In this document: piece after piece, positions 19,274 through 28,516 of the stretch
Layout: each line of letters starts with the position of its first letter
Numbering within the stretch: the stretch's first letter is position 1
DNA from: Methyloversatilis thermotolerans
GTDB lineage: Bacteria > Pseudomonadota > Gammaproteobacteria > Burkholderiales > Rhodocyclaceae
Direction of reading: 5' to 3'
Assembly: GCF_000372885.1 (NCBI RefSeq)
Contig: NZ_KB889967.1
Coordinates: 1,544,555 to 1,608,554 of the forward strand
Length of the DNA stretch: 64,000 nt
Position numbers and translations under genes: made by a program
Notes under the pieces: model-generated
Told to the model about the DNA's origin: nothing
Database searches by the model: none
The model's input: the letters and a program-made list of their open reading frames with translations, nothing else

Positions 19274-20338
19274 CTAGGGCGCAGGATTGGTGTGGCGAAG
19301 ATGGATGGCATCGATACCGGCACGCAGCGCATCCGTCAGCTTCACCGACCACGCTTCAATATTTTCGCGCAACTGGGCTGACGAGGTCACGCCGATGAGC
19401 GTACTCGCAACAGTCGGTCTGCGGTAACAGAAGGCCAGCGCCAGCGCGGCCGGCGACAGGTCGTGCGCAGCGGCGAGATCGGCATACGCGCGGGCCGCCG
19501 GTTCGACGCCCGGCTTGGCATAGCGCTGGCCGAAGGCCGGAAATTCGCTGATGCGGCCGCTCGCGTTTCGATTGTTGACATACTTTCCGCTCAGATGCCC
19601 GAAACCGAGCGGCGAATAGGCCAGCAGCGACACCTGTTCGCGTGAGCAGATTTCGGACAGTCCGAGATCGAAGGTGCGGTTCATCAGGTGATACGCGTTC
19701 TGTATGCTCGCCACGCGCGGCAGGCCTTCCTCGGCCAGGCGCAGACAGGTCATCAGTCCCCACGGCGTTTCGTTGGACACGCCGACATGCCTCACCTTGC
19801 CCTCGTCGACCAGGCGCGCAAGGGCTTCGAGCTGGGCGCGCAGCGAATCGGATGCGCGTTCGAGCGAAGGATCGTATTCGTACTGACCGAACATCGGCAC
19901 ATTGCGCGCCGGCCAGTGAATCTGGTACAGGTCGATGTAATCGGTGCCCAGCCTGCGCAGCGATCCGTCGATCGCCTCGCGTATATTGTGTTCGTCCAGC
20001 GCGCGCGGGCCGCCGCGTATCCACGGCATGCCGCGCGCCGGCCCGGCCACCTTGGTCGCGATGATCACCCGCTCGCGCGGTTTGCGGGCGAGCCAGCCGC
20101 CGACGATGCGCTCGCTGTCGCCAAAGGTTTCCGCGCGCGCCGGGACCGGGTACATTTCGGCCGCATCGAGAAAGTCGATGCCGGCGTCGAAGGCTTCGTC
20201 CATCAGGGAATGGGCGGTCGCTGCGTCGACCTGCTGGCCGAAGGTCATGGTGCCCAGGCCGATGGCGGGCACCTCGAGCGGCGAGCGCCCGAGCCGGCGG
20301 CGCTCGATATTCGGACTGCGGATGTTCGGACTGTTCAT
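19274..20338 (-). CDS. Aldo/keto reductase (Tas/YgdS-like)
   Basis: 354 residues from the ATG at 20336-20338; the upstream in-frame start adds residues unlike the family. The TIM-barrel AKR active site is present: Asp and Tyr in FLDAAEMYP, Lys in VIIATKVAG and His in YQIHWPARN. The NADPH-binding C-terminal part has YSPLGFGHLSGKY and RPTVASTLIGVTS. Members reduce aldehydes or ketones with NADPH; the substrate here is unknown. It is divergent from rlmM with 95 bp between starts and is probably a single-gene unit. Confidence 0.9.
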   Translation of the reverse strand: MNSPNIRSPNIERRRLGRSPLEVPAIGLGTMTFGQQVDAATAHSLMDEAFDAGIDFLDAAEMYPVPARAETFGDSERIVGGWLARKPRERVIIATKVAGPARGMPWIRGGPRALDEHNIREAIDGSLRRLGTDYIDLYQIHWPARNVPMFGQYEYDPSLERASDSLRAQLEALARLVDEGKVRHVGVSNETPWGLMTCLRLAEEGLPRVASIQNAYHLMNRTFDLGLSEICSREQVSLLAYSPLGFGHLSGKYVNNRNASGRISEFPAFGQRYAKPGVEPAARAYADLAAAHDLSPAALALAFCYRRPTVASTLIGVTSSAQLRENIEAWSVKLTDALRAGIDAIHLRHTNPAP

Positions 20339-20433
20339 CGTTCCCTGCAAAGTCGCGCCCTGTCCGGGCCCAGCCCAGACATGTACCACACACTGAAGTT
20401 CATCACCCTGATCCACATCCGGACCGACTCATC

Positions 20434-21537
20434 TTGAAAACACATCTGCACGGCCTGCTTCTGTACTGTCGCCCGGGCTTCGAGCGCGAATGCGCGCAGG
20501 AAATCGTCGACCGCTGCGGCGAAGCGGGTCACATGGTCGAAGCGCAGGCGGAAAGCGGTGGCGGCTGGGTCGAAGCAAAAGCGGATGGCGGCGCACTGTG
20601 GGCGCTCACCCGGGTGCTGCGCTGGCGGGACCTGTGTTTCGCGCGGCAGTTGCTGTGGTCCGGTCGCACCGTATCCGGCATGAATCCGGGCGACCGCGTC
20701 ACGCCGGTAGTCGAAGCGGCGCGCGAACTGTGCGATGGCTATGCCGACTTCCTGATCGAAACCCCGGACACCGATCACGCGAAATCGCTGTCGGCAACGA
20801 CGCGCAAGCTGGAGCCGCACATGGCTCGCGCGCTGGAAGAAGCCGGCGCCTTCAGCGAGCAGCCGGGCGCACCGCGCCTGCACATCCTGTTCGTGAGCGC
20901 GGACACCGCCATCGTCGCGCTGAGCTTTCCGGATCGCCGCAGCGAGTGGCTCAACGGCATCCCGCGGCTGCGCATGCCGCGCGAGGCGCCGTCGCGCTCG
21001 ACACTGAAACTGGCCGAAGCCTTCCACACGCTGCTGGACGAAGGCGAACAGGAAAGACTGCTCAAGCCCGGCATGACCGCGGTGGACCTCGGCGCGGCCC
21101 CCGGTGGCTGGACCTGGCAACTGGTGTCGCGCCACATCCATGTCACCGCTGTCGACAACGGACGCATGAACCCGGCCCTGCTCGAATCCGGCCTGGTGAT
21201 CCACAAGCGCGAGGACGGCTTCCGCTTCGTGCCGCGCAAGCCGGTGGACTGGCTGGTGTGCGACATGGTGGAGCAGCCACGCCGCATTGCCCAGCTCGTC
21301 GCGCGCTGGATCACAACCGGCCTGTGCCGCCACGCCGTGTTCAATCTGAAGCTGCCGATGAAACGCCGCTACGAGGAATGGCAGTTGTGCAGCGAACTGA
21401 TCCGCGAGGCCTGCGCCTCGGCCGATCTTAAAGTGCAGTTGCGCAGCCGCCAGCTCTACCACGACCGCGAGGAAGTCACCTGCTATCTCGGCGACCCCGG
21501 CAAGCCGGGCGGCGGCGCGCGCCGGCGCAAGCGCTGA
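20434..21537 (+). CDS. rlmM: 23S rRNA 2'-O-ribose C2498 methyltransferase
   Basis: 367 residues with the THUMP-like N-terminal domain (LLLYCRPGFERECAQEIVD) and the SAM-dependent domain (VDLGAAPGGWTWQLVSR, VDNGRMNPALL, WLVCDMVEQP and FNLKLPMKRRYEEW, whose Lys belongs to the K-D-K-E tetrad). RlmM methylates C2498 of 23S rRNA. The start is a TTG at 20434: no ATG or GTG lies near the family N terminus, and the residues after TTG align with it. A REP array begins 50 bp after the stop. A degraded copy of its 3' end lies at 23.93-24.05 kb. Confidence 0.95.
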   Translation: MKTHLHGLLLYCRPGFERECAQEIVDRCGEAGHMVEAQAESGGGWVEAKADGGALWALTRVLRWRDLCFARQLLWSGRTVSGMNPGDRVTPVVEAARELCDGYADFLIETPDTDHAKSLSATTRKLEPHMARALEEAGAFSEQPGAPRLHILFVSADTAIVALSFPDRRSEWLNGIPRLRMPREAPSRSTLKLAEAFHTLLDEGEQERLLKPGMTAVDLGAAPGGWTWQLVSRHIHVTAVDNGRMNPALLESGLVIHKREDGFRFVPRKPVDWLVCDMVEQPRRIAQLVARWITTGLCRHAVFNLKLPMKRRYEEWQLCSELIREACASADLKVQLRSRQLYHDREEVTCYLGDPGKPGGGARRRKR

Positions 21538-21586
21538 GCGATCACGGCCCGGGACCGCACACAACAACTCGCCCAAGCCCGGTTTT

Positions 21587-22295
21587 CGTGGGAGCGGGCT
21601 TGCCCCGCGATGCGGCTTCGAACGAAGCCAGCGGCCCGCATCAGCCCCATCGCGGCCACAGGCCGCTCCCACAACAGCTCGCCCGGACCGGCATCGGAGC
21701 CGGGGTTTGGTGGGAGCGGGCTTGCCCGCGATGCAGCTTCGAACGAAGCCAGCGACCCGCATCAGCCCCATCGCGGCCACAGGCCGCTCCCACAACAGCT
21801 CGCCCGGACCGGCATCGGAGCCGGGTTTTCGTGGGAGCGGGCTTGCCCGCGATTGCTGCCTCGAACAAAGCCCGCGGCCCGCATCCGCCCCATCGCGGCC
21901 AGAGACCGCCCATAACAGCTCGCCCGGACCGTCATCGGAGCCGGGGTTTGGTGGGCGCGGGCTTGCCCGCGATGCAGCTTCGAACAAAGTCCACGGCCCG
22001 CATCCGCCCCATCGCGGCCAGAGGCCGCCCACAACAGCTCGCCCTAACCGGCATCGGAGCAGGGTTTTCGTGGGAGCGGGCTTGCCCGCGATTGCGGCCT
22101 CGAACAAAGCCCACGGCCCGCATCAGCCCCATCGCGGCCAGAGGCCGCTCCCACAACAGCTCACCCGGACCGGCATCGGAGCCGGGGTTTGGTGGGAGCG
22201 GGCTTGCCCGCGATTGCGGCCTCGAACAAAGCCCGCGGCCCGCATCCGCCCCATCGCGGCCAGAGACCGCTCCCACAACAGCTCGCCCTAACGAC
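21587..22295 (+). repeat. REP-type repeat array 2: six units, plus orientation
   Basis: Units begin at TGGGAGCGGGCTTGCCCGCG (21589, 21711, 21832, 21952, 22071, 22193; spacing 119-122 bp) and include the second palindrome CGGCCAGAGGCCGCTCCCAC. The spacer alternates between ACAGCTCGCCCGGACCGGCA and a CCTAACCGG form, and the link to the next unit alternates between GGGGTTTGG and GGGTTTTCG. The array is interrupted at 22296 by an IS-like element and resumes as array 3, so arrays 2 and 3 were one. Confidence 0.92.
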
Positions 22296-22311
22296 GCTGT
22301 AGAAAAACCCC
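22296..22311 (+). repeat. Left terminal inverted repeat of the IS1182-like element
   Basis: GCTGTAGAAAAACCCC; pairs with 24225-24240 with one mismatch. It lies at the transposase 3' side and follows REP spacer sequence directly. Confidence 0.85.
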
Positions 22312-22472
22312 ATTCCGGGGCAAGCAGTTGCTTCCGGCCCTCGCCGGTTCGAAGTCGTTCTTCCTCATTTCAGTCTCGCGATCTTCGCTTCATCGTCGTC
22401 TCCTGAGGGTCCTGCTCGGCCGCTGCCCGGCGCACTCGACAGGCGGTCCGAGCCGTGTCGGGCCCAGCTTAC

Positions 22473-23935
22473 CTAGTTCGCGATATGGTGCTCGCGTAGC
22501 CATGGTGCACCAGGTAAGTAACGCTTCCACGCAACGCGCACACGCTGCGTCGCGCAGCGTGAAGCGGGTGAGCCGCTGTATAGTGCGCAGATTGCCCGAA
22601 CACGGGTTCCGACGGTGGCGAAGCGCTAGGCGGCGATCCCATCTTTGCCCGTCAATTGAATCGATGCGGCCGCTTCATCCGCTCGGTTGTGGTGATTCGA
22701 TGCCATCGCGCTTGCCGCGGAAAGAAGGGCGGACCTGTGCGCACCTTCGCGCGCGCGGCGCGCGCGCCGCACGGGCAACGGTGCGCAGCGCGCCGGCACG
22801 CAGTCGCGCCGGCGCCGGTGGTACTTCGTGGCGGGCGTGGCCGTGATGGTGCAGTCGCCGCCGTGCCGTTCAGCGCTTGCCCGCCGGGCAGAGCCCGTGG
22901 CTGCAGCGGTTCCGCTTCCCGGTGAAGTCTGTATTGGTCGTAGCGCTTGTGGTCGTGCCTGCGCTGCGCGGCTGCCTTCGCGCCTCTGGCATCGCGTATC
23001 CCACAGAGCGCATCGGGCTTGGCTCTGTGCTGTGGCCCTGATCCGGCGTACTCGGGTCGCGCCCGCCGCGGTAGCCGTTGTCACCAGATCCAGGCTGGGA
23101 ATGTTTCCGCTATCCTCGAGTCCAGCGCGCCGAATCTCTCTTTGCTCGGCGACGTGATAGCCCCGGCGTCGGCGCCAGATTCGCCGGTGTCGGTGTGGGG
23201 GTGTGGTGCCGCAGGCATCCGATCACCGGCAGCAGCAGTTCCTGTTCCAGAGCCCGTGCCGTTCGCGCCTGCGCATCGACCGCACGGATCTGGTGCGCGC
23301 GGCATCGACCGCCGCTACGCCCGGTATAGCCCTGGATCCGCGCGCCTTGGCGGTGGCCGATCTTGGCCGAGTCGTTGTCGGTGCGGTTACTCAGGCGCAC
23401 CCCGCCCTTGGCGCCGGCGCCGCTCGTCCGGATTGAGCCGCGAGCCAGTCCGCGTATCTTTGGCGGCTTCGCGTGACTCAAGCGTTCGCGGGTGCGCTGT
23501 GCGCGGGCGGCCTCGTCGTCGCAACCGGCGGCGCATCGCGCGCCTTTCTGCTCCTCGATCATGCGCTGCACAGGCCGCGTCCATCTTCGCCGCCTCGGCG
23601 CTCGAAATCGGCACGCGTGCCGCTCTTGGCCTTCGATGCGTTCGACGGCCAGCTTCACGCGCGTCGATGGCCAAAGAGAGCTCGCGGGCCGATCCAGGCG
23701 CCTGGCGGTCGCCTACCAGCAGCACCTGGGTGAACAGCGGCCCCTGGGCCTCGCTCACCCAGCGTGCTGATGAAGTGCGCAACCGTGGTGAAGTGCGGGG
23801 TCGCTGTCGCCGGAGACGGCCATGAACAGCACGTTGTGGCGGCAGGGCTGGCCCGGTGGCCGATGGAGCGGGGAGCTGCACGCCGCGCGAGTAGGGCGAG
23901 CAGCACGATCCTTGAGCAGCACCGCCGGATCGAGG
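22473..23935 (-). pseudogene. IS1182-family transposase, multiply frameshifted and 5'-truncated
   Basis: Recognisable family segments occur in order but in different frames: DPAVLLK near the 5' end, HFTTVAHFISTLGE, PLFTQVLLVGDRQ, EAAKMDAA, NDSAKIGHRQGARIQGYTG (about 23320-23376), EQELLLPVIG, RDCVP near the Cys-rich part, RFATVG and finally HHGYASTISRTR before a TAG at 22473. An active transposase would be one frame of roughly 450-500 residues. The N-terminal 60 or so residues before DPAVLLK are missing; the sequence there is a copy of the rlmM 3' end. At least three frame changes make the gene non-functional. The family call rests on remembered motifs. Confidence 0.78.
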
Positions 23936-24045
23936 AAGTCACCTGCTATCTCGGCGACCCCGGCACCGCCGGCGCGCCCGCGCCGGCGCAACGCTGAGCG
24001 TCACGGCACGGAGGACGGACAAGACTCGCCAAGCCGGTTTTCGAG
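23930..24045 (+). other. Degraded copy of the rlmM 3' end and its downstream spacer
   Basis: CGAGGAAGTCACCTGCTATC, continuing through CTCGGCGACCCCGGCA, is identical over about 35 bases to 21468-21502 inside rlmM. Similarity continues with small gaps through the rlmM stop codon and past it into the following spacer (TCACGGC, ACTCGCC, AAGCC, GGTTTTCG). The copy sits between the right inverted repeat and the first transposase fragment, where the transposase N terminus should be. It encodes the last residues of RlmM (EEVTCYLGDPG) but no complete gene. Confidence 0.85.
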
Positions 24046-24224
24046 GAGGTGGCGTGTAGCGCGCGACTCGGAGGTGCCGGGCAGACGGCCGCGCGCCATC
24101 GGACCGGGATGAGCTTCACCGCTCGGGGGTCTTGCAATCGCGGCCATCGCCGGGGGGCGGGCTCCGCAGAGGCGATGCTGCAATCTCGGGAACAACGGCA
24201 CGGCGAACGGTGGGGCGGCAGGCA

Positions 24225-24240
24225 GGGGCTTTTCTACAGC
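24225..24240 (-). repeat. Right terminal inverted repeat of the IS1182-like element
   Basis: GGGGCTTTTCTACAGC on the plus strand; its reverse complement matches the left end at 15 of 16 positions. REP spacer sequence resumes at once on its right. Confidence 0.85.
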
Positions 24241-24249
24241 CCCGGACCG

Positions 24250-25150
24250 CACTCGGGAGCAGGGTTTTCGTGGGAGCGGGCTTGCCCGCGATTGCGGCCT
24301 CGAACAAAGCCCACGGCCCGCATCCGCCGCATCGCGGCCAGAGACCGCCCATAACAGCTCGCCCGGACCGTCATCGGAGCCGGGGTTTGGTGGGAGCGGG
24401 CTTGCCCCGCGATGCGGCTTCGAACGAAGCCCGCGGCCCGCATCAGCCCCATCGCGGCCAGAGGCCGTTCCCACAACAGCTCGCCCGGACCGTCATCGGA
24501 GCCGGGGTTTGGTGGGGAGCGGGCTTGCCCGCGATGCGGCTTCGAACGAAGCCCGCGGCCCGCATCCGCCCCATCGCGGCCAGAGGCCGCCCATAACAGC
24601 TCGCCCGGACCGTCATCGGAGCCGGGGTTTGGTGGGAGCGGGCTTGCCCGCGATGCGGCTTCGAGCGAAGCCAGCGGCCCGCATCCGCCCCATCGCGGCC
24701 AGAGGCCGCCCACAACAGCTCGCCCTAACCGGCATCGGAGCAGGGTTTTCGTGGGAGCGGGCTTGCCCGCGATGCAGCTTCGAACAAAGCCCGCGGCCCG
24801 CATCCGCCCCATCGCGGCCAGAGACCGCCCACAACAGCTCGCCCTAACCGGCATCGGAGCCGGGGTTTGGTGGGAGCGGGCTTGCCCGCGATTCAGCTTC
24901 GAACGAAGCCCGCGGCCCGCATCAGCCCCATCGCGGCCAGAGACCGCCCACAACAGCTCGCCCTAACCGGCATCGGAGCAGGGTTTTCGTGGGAGCGGGC
25001 TTGCCCGCGATGCAGCTTCGAACGAAGCCCACGGCCCGCATCCGCCGCATCGCGGCCAGAGGCCGCTCCCACAACAGCTCGCCCTAACCGGCATCGGAGC
25101 AGGGTTTTCGTGGGAGCGGGCTTGCCCGCGATTCAGCTTCGAACGAAGCC
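24250..25150 (+). repeat. REP-type repeat array 3: eight units, continuation of array 2
   Basis: TGGGAGCGGGCTTGCCCGCG recurs at about 24271, 24391, 24514, 24633, 24752, 24871, 24990 and 25111. Spacers are of the same two kinds as in array 2 (CGGACCGTCATCGGAGCCGG and CCTAACCGGCATCGGAGCAG), confirming common origin. One unit (24512) has an extra G in the conserved GGGAGC. The last unit is cut at 25150 inside its first half. The array fills the space upstream of the rhlE promoter region. Confidence 0.92.
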
Positions 25151-25447
25151 AGCGGCCCATGGCACGGCCCTTGCCGCGCGCTTGTGCGATAATCACGCAT
25201 TGCAGTCGCCTCGCCGGTTATGGCGCGGCATGAAACGGTGCCTGATGGCGCCTGACCTGTTCGCTCCTGGCGCCTGCTCTCCCGCGCCCTTTCCACGTGC
25301 TGGCATCACTGCCGCGCGACGGGCACCGGGTTTCCCCGAACCGATTTCCCCAGCCTGAACCGGCATGCCAGGCGGAAGTCCACAGAAGGTCATCGCGTCG
25401 CGACCCCGAACCGCGCGCCGGCCTCTGCACAAGAGAGCTTCGCACAC
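25151..25447 (+). promoter_or_regulatory. rhlE upstream region
   Basis: 297 bp without a gene between REP array 3 and rhlE. TGCGATAAT at 25185-25193 looks like an extended -10 element, but no convincing -35 box lies at the right spacing. If used, it gives an untranslated leader of about 245 nt, long enough for cold-shock-type control. I see no clear riboswitch or terminator in it. Confidence 0.3.
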
Positions 25448-26845
25448 ATGTCGTTTGAAGAACTCGGGCTCATCCCCGAACTGCTGCGCGCGGTGGCCGA
25501 TACCGGCTATACCTCGCCCACCCCCATACAGGCGCAAGCCATTCCGGTCGTGCTGGCCGGTCGTGACGTGATGGGTGGCGCCCAGACCGGCACCGGCAAG
25601 ACCGCCAGTTTCACGCTGCCGCTGCTGCAGCGCCTCGCGCCTCATGCGAACAGTTCGCCGTCACCGGCCAAGCATCCGGTGCGCGCGCTCATCGTGTGCC
25701 CGACACGGGAACTGGCGATGCAGGTGCATGAAAGCGTGAAGACCTACAGCAAGCACCTGCCGCTGCGCTCGGCCTGCATCTATGGCGGCGTTGACATGAA
25801 GGCGCAGGTGGCCGAGCTGCGCGAAGGCCGCGAAATCGTGGTCGCCACGCCGGGCCGGCTGCTCGACCATGTCGAGGGCAAGACGGTGAATCTGGGCCAG
25901 GTGCAGATGCTGGTGCTGGATGAAGCCGACCGCATGCTGGACATGGGCTTCATCCCGGACATCAAGCGCATCCTGGCACTGCTGCCGACGCAACGGCAGA
26001 GCCTGCTGTTCTCGGCCACCTTTTCGGAAGAGATCAAGAAGCTGGCGCAGGCCATGCTGCGCGATCCGCAGCTCATCGAAGTGGCGCGCCGCAATGCCAC
26101 CGCGGAAACCATCACCCACCGCGTGCACGCCTGCGACACCGACGACAAGCGCGCGCTGCTCACCCATCTGCTGACGCAGGACGCCTATGCCGGTCGCCAG
26201 GCGCTGGTGTTCGTGAACACCAAGTTCGGCGCCAGCCGGCTGGCGCACCACCTGGTGCGCCAGGGCATCGCGGCCGATGCCATCCACGGCGACAAGAGCC
26301 AGCAACAGCGTACCGAGGCGCTGGAAGCGTTCAAGAGCGGCAGCGTGCGCGTGCTGGTGGCCACCGATGTCGCGGCGCGCGGTCTCGACATCGAGGACCT
26401 GCCCTTCGTGATCAATTTCGAGCTGCCGCACAACGCAGAGGATTATGTGCACCGCATCGGCCGCACCGGCCGCGCCGGGCGTTCGGGCGAGGCGATTTCG
26501 CTGGCGGCGCCGGAAGAGAAAGGTCGTGTCGCCGACATCGAAAAGCTCATCCGCAAACCGATCGAAATCGCCGCGCTGCCCGGTTTCGATCCGTCGCGCG
26601 CGCGCGTGACCGAACTGCGCAACGAACGTCGCGCACGCGGCGACAGCGGCAACCGCGCGCCGCGCACGCCGCCACGCAGCAGCGCGCCCACGGTGGCGGC
26701 TGACGGTTTCGATTTCAGCAAGCCCTACCAGGCACCCGGCGACACCGGCGAACGCGCGGCGCCCGCTGCGCAGGACAGCGCTAATGGCGCGAAGAAACCG
26801 CGCCGTCAGGTGGCGGCCCTTCTCGGCGGCAGTGGCAAGCGCTGA
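25448..26845 (+). CDS. rhlE: DEAD-box ATP-dependent RNA helicase RhlE
   Basis: 465 residues. All DEAD-box motifs are in place: Q motif (GYTSPTPIQAQAIP), Walker A in AQTGTGKT, PTRELAMQV, DEADRMLDMGF, SATF and HRIGRTGRAGR. The C-terminal tail (about residues 375-465) is basic and low-complexity, as in RhlE, and ends RRQVAALLGGSGKR. RhlE-type helicases remodel rRNA precursors and assist mRNA decay. The 3' end overlaps the convergent membrane hydrolase gene by 65 bp. The ATG at 25448 fits the family start (MSFEELGL). Confidence 0.95.
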   Translation: MSFEELGLIPELLRAVADTGYTSPTPIQAQAIPVVLAGRDVMGGAQTGTGKTASFTLPLLQRLAPHANSSPSPAKHPVRALIVCPTRELAMQVHESVKTYSKHLPLRSACIYGGVDMKAQVAELREGREIVVATPGRLLDHVEGKTVNLGQVQMLVLDEADRMLDMGFIPDIKRILALLPTQRQSLLFSATFSEEIKKLAQAMLRDPQLIEVARRNATAETITHRVHACDTDDKRALLTHLLTQDAYAGRQALVFVNTKFGASRLAHHLVRQGIAADAIHGDKSQQQRTEALEAFKSGSVRVLVATDVAARGLDIEDLPFVINFELPHNAEDYVHRIGRTGRAGRSGEAISLAAPEEKGRVADIEKLIRKPIEIAALPGFDPSRARVTELRNERRARGDSGNRAPRTPPRSSAPTVAADGFDFSKPYQAPGDTGERAAPAAQDSANGAKKPRRQVAALLGGSGKR

Positions 26846-28469
26846 ACAGTTCGACCAGCCGGGCGGTCAGCGCCTGCATGGCGCCCAGATGCACGCCGGC
26901 CGGATCCAGGCCGGGCGCCCAGCCCTCAGCCTGCAGTCGCGCCGACAACAGCGTTGACGACGTGATCAGGTGCACCGGCACATCCCAGTCCGCCCCTTTT
27001 CCGCTGACCGCGCTGACCGGCTGGTGATCGCCGATCACGATGATCACCGCGTCGTGCGGCGCCTGTCGCGCCAGCCAGCCTGACAGCCAATCGAACTGAT
27101 AGCGCATGGCCTGCACATAAGCGGGTACCGCATCGCTCCAGGACGCTGGCACCGCCCGCAGTGCGGCGACGCGGTCCGGATCGAAGCCGCGTCCGTCGAG
27201 CACGTCATGCCAGTTGTCGAGATAGGGCGCAACCGGATGGAAGGGCGCGTGCGTGGTGACGGTCGGGAACACCACGAAGCGCGGCGCACGCGCACCCGCG
27301 CCCGTGGCGGCGCGACGCAATCCGGCCTGCGGCATCGCCACGGGCGACAGCTCCTGCAGCATCAGGGCCGCCATCGCTGCCTGATCCGGCACCTGCCAGA
27401 AGCCGAAGGCCGGGCCGCTGTAACCGAGGTCATGCAGACCGGCCAGACGGTCGAAGCCGAAGAAGGCGCCCTCCGGCCAGGCGCTCTGCAGGCCCGGCAT
27501 CCAGCCCACCGTACGGTATCCATGATGCGCGAAATGACTCACCAGCGTCGGTCGGTGTGTCGTGAGCAGCAGGCGGTAGTCATCCGGATCGCGGGTATCG
27601 ATGCCGGACAGCAGCGCCGCATGCGCCAGCCAGGACGCACCGCCGAAGGTGGGTGAGGTGACGCGCGCGCTGAACACCTGGCGGCCGCTTTCGCGCAGCG
27701 CCGACAGCAGACGCTCGCGCCCGGGCGCGAGCCGTGCCGACAGCTCGGCGTTATCCACGGTGACCGCACCATAGGCTTCGGCGAACACGATGACGACATC
27801 GGCGCCGGCCAGGGCATCGAGGTCGGCGCTGAAATCCGGGCCGGGGCCGAGCGCCTGTTCTCCGCGCGGCGACAGCGCGCGCGCCAGCAGGCCCGCCTGG
27901 TCTGCCAGCATGGACGCCACCGGCCGCGCGAACATTTCGTCGCGATGCCCGGCACCGGCGCCCGACATCCAGACCGACAGCAGCGCCAGCGACAGGGTCA
28001 GGCAGATGATGCGCAACGCCGGCAGGCGCAGCAGTCCGCGCCCCAGCACACGCAGTGCCTCGCGCAGCACGAAAAACAGCAGTCCGGCCGACAGCAGCGC
28101 CACCGCCAGCACCGTTGCCGCGATCAGCGGCGTCCATGACGCCATCGCCATGGCCGCTACCGCCCAGGCATGGCGGCCGTCCCACCACACATTGAACGGC
28201 CGGCCAAGCAGCGCCGGGACCGTCACGTCGATGTAGTGCAGCCCGACCCAGATCAGCGCCAGCAGTGCCAGCGCATTCAGCGCAAGTCCGGATGGCGCGC
28301 GGCCGCGCATCGCGCACAGGGCCAGCACGCCGACCAGCAGCGCGAACTCCACCGACAGCGTCCACTCGAAGCGAGGCAGCGCGCCCGGCCAGTCGTTGCC
28401 GAATGCGCACAGCGCATTGAGCACGCACAATGACAGCAGGGCGAGCCCCCATTGCGGCAGTGCCTTCAC
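26781..28469 (-). CDS. Membrane-bound sulfatase/phosphoethanolamine-transferase-like hydrolase
   Basis: 562 residues from a GTG at 28467-28469. The N-terminal 180 residues contain about five membrane helices; the rest is an alkaline-phosphatase-superfamily sulfatase domain facing the periplasm. Visible elements are DVVIVFAEAYGAVTVDN, SPTFGGASWLAHAALLSGID, FPTVTTHAPFHP and VIIVIGDHQPVS, which carry the metal-binding residues seen in LtaS/EptA-like proteins. Such enzymes move or remove phospho- or sulfo-groups on membrane-linked substrates. The gene is divergent from the creatininase-family gene with 47 bp between starts and borders the unusual biosynthetic cluster. The substrate is unknown. 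Confidence 0.8.
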   Translation of the reverse strand: MKALPQWGLALLSLCVLNALCAFGNDWPGALPRFEWTLSVEFALLVGVLALCAMRGRAPSGLALNALALLALIWVGLHYIDVTVPALLGRPFNVWWDGRHAWAVAAMAMASWTPLIAATVLAVALLSAGLLFFVLREALRVLGRGLLRLPALRIICLTLSLALLSVWMSGAGAGHRDEMFARPVASMLADQAGLLARALSPRGEQALGPGPDFSADLDALAGADVVIVFAEAYGAVTVDNAELSARLAPGRERLLSALRESGRQVFSARVTSPTFGGASWLAHAALLSGIDTRDPDDYRLLLTTHRPTLVSHFAHHGYRTVGWMPGLQSAWPEGAFFGFDRLAGLHDLGYSGPAFGFWQVPDQAAMAALMLQELSPVAMPQAGLRRAATGAGARAPRFVVFPTVTTHAPFHPVAPYLDNWHDVLDGRGFDPDRVAALRAVPASWSDAVPAYVQAMRYQFDWLSGWLARQAPHDAVIIVIGDHQPVSAVSGKGADWDVPVHLITSSTLLSARLQAEGWAPGLDPAGVHLGAMQALTARLVELFSACHCRREGPPPDGAVSSRH

Positions 28470-28516
28470 CGGTTCAAGCTCTCCAACCCGCGCAGCGACA
28501 TCGTGACCGCACCCTC

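Larger units (their letters stand above)
22296..24240 (-). mobile_element. Decayed IS1182-family insertion sequence inside a REP array
   Basis: The 1,945-bp element is bounded by 16-bp terminal inverted repeats: GCTGTAGAAAAACCCC at 22296-22311 and the reverse complement of GCTGTAGAAAAGCCCC at 24225-24240, a 15/16 match. Inside, fragments of an IS1182-type transposase are spread over several minus-strand frames. The left flank ends in the REP spacer CAGCTCGCCCTAAC and the right flank resumes in the next spacer, so insertion split one REP unit. No clean target duplication is seen: the flanks CCCTAACGAC and CCCGGACCGC are similar only because both are spacer. The 5' part also holds a stretch copied from the rlmM 3' end. 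Confidence 0.8.

Noticed and set aside
22626..23084. Independent small genes in 22.3-24.2 kb
   Set aside because: The peptides are frame-shifted pieces of one IS1182-type transposase or its antisense; no ribosome sites.
22282..24250. Target-site duplication flanking the IS1182-like element
   Set aside because: CCCTAACGAC and CCCGGACCGC are alike only because both are REP spacer; they do not form an exact duplication.
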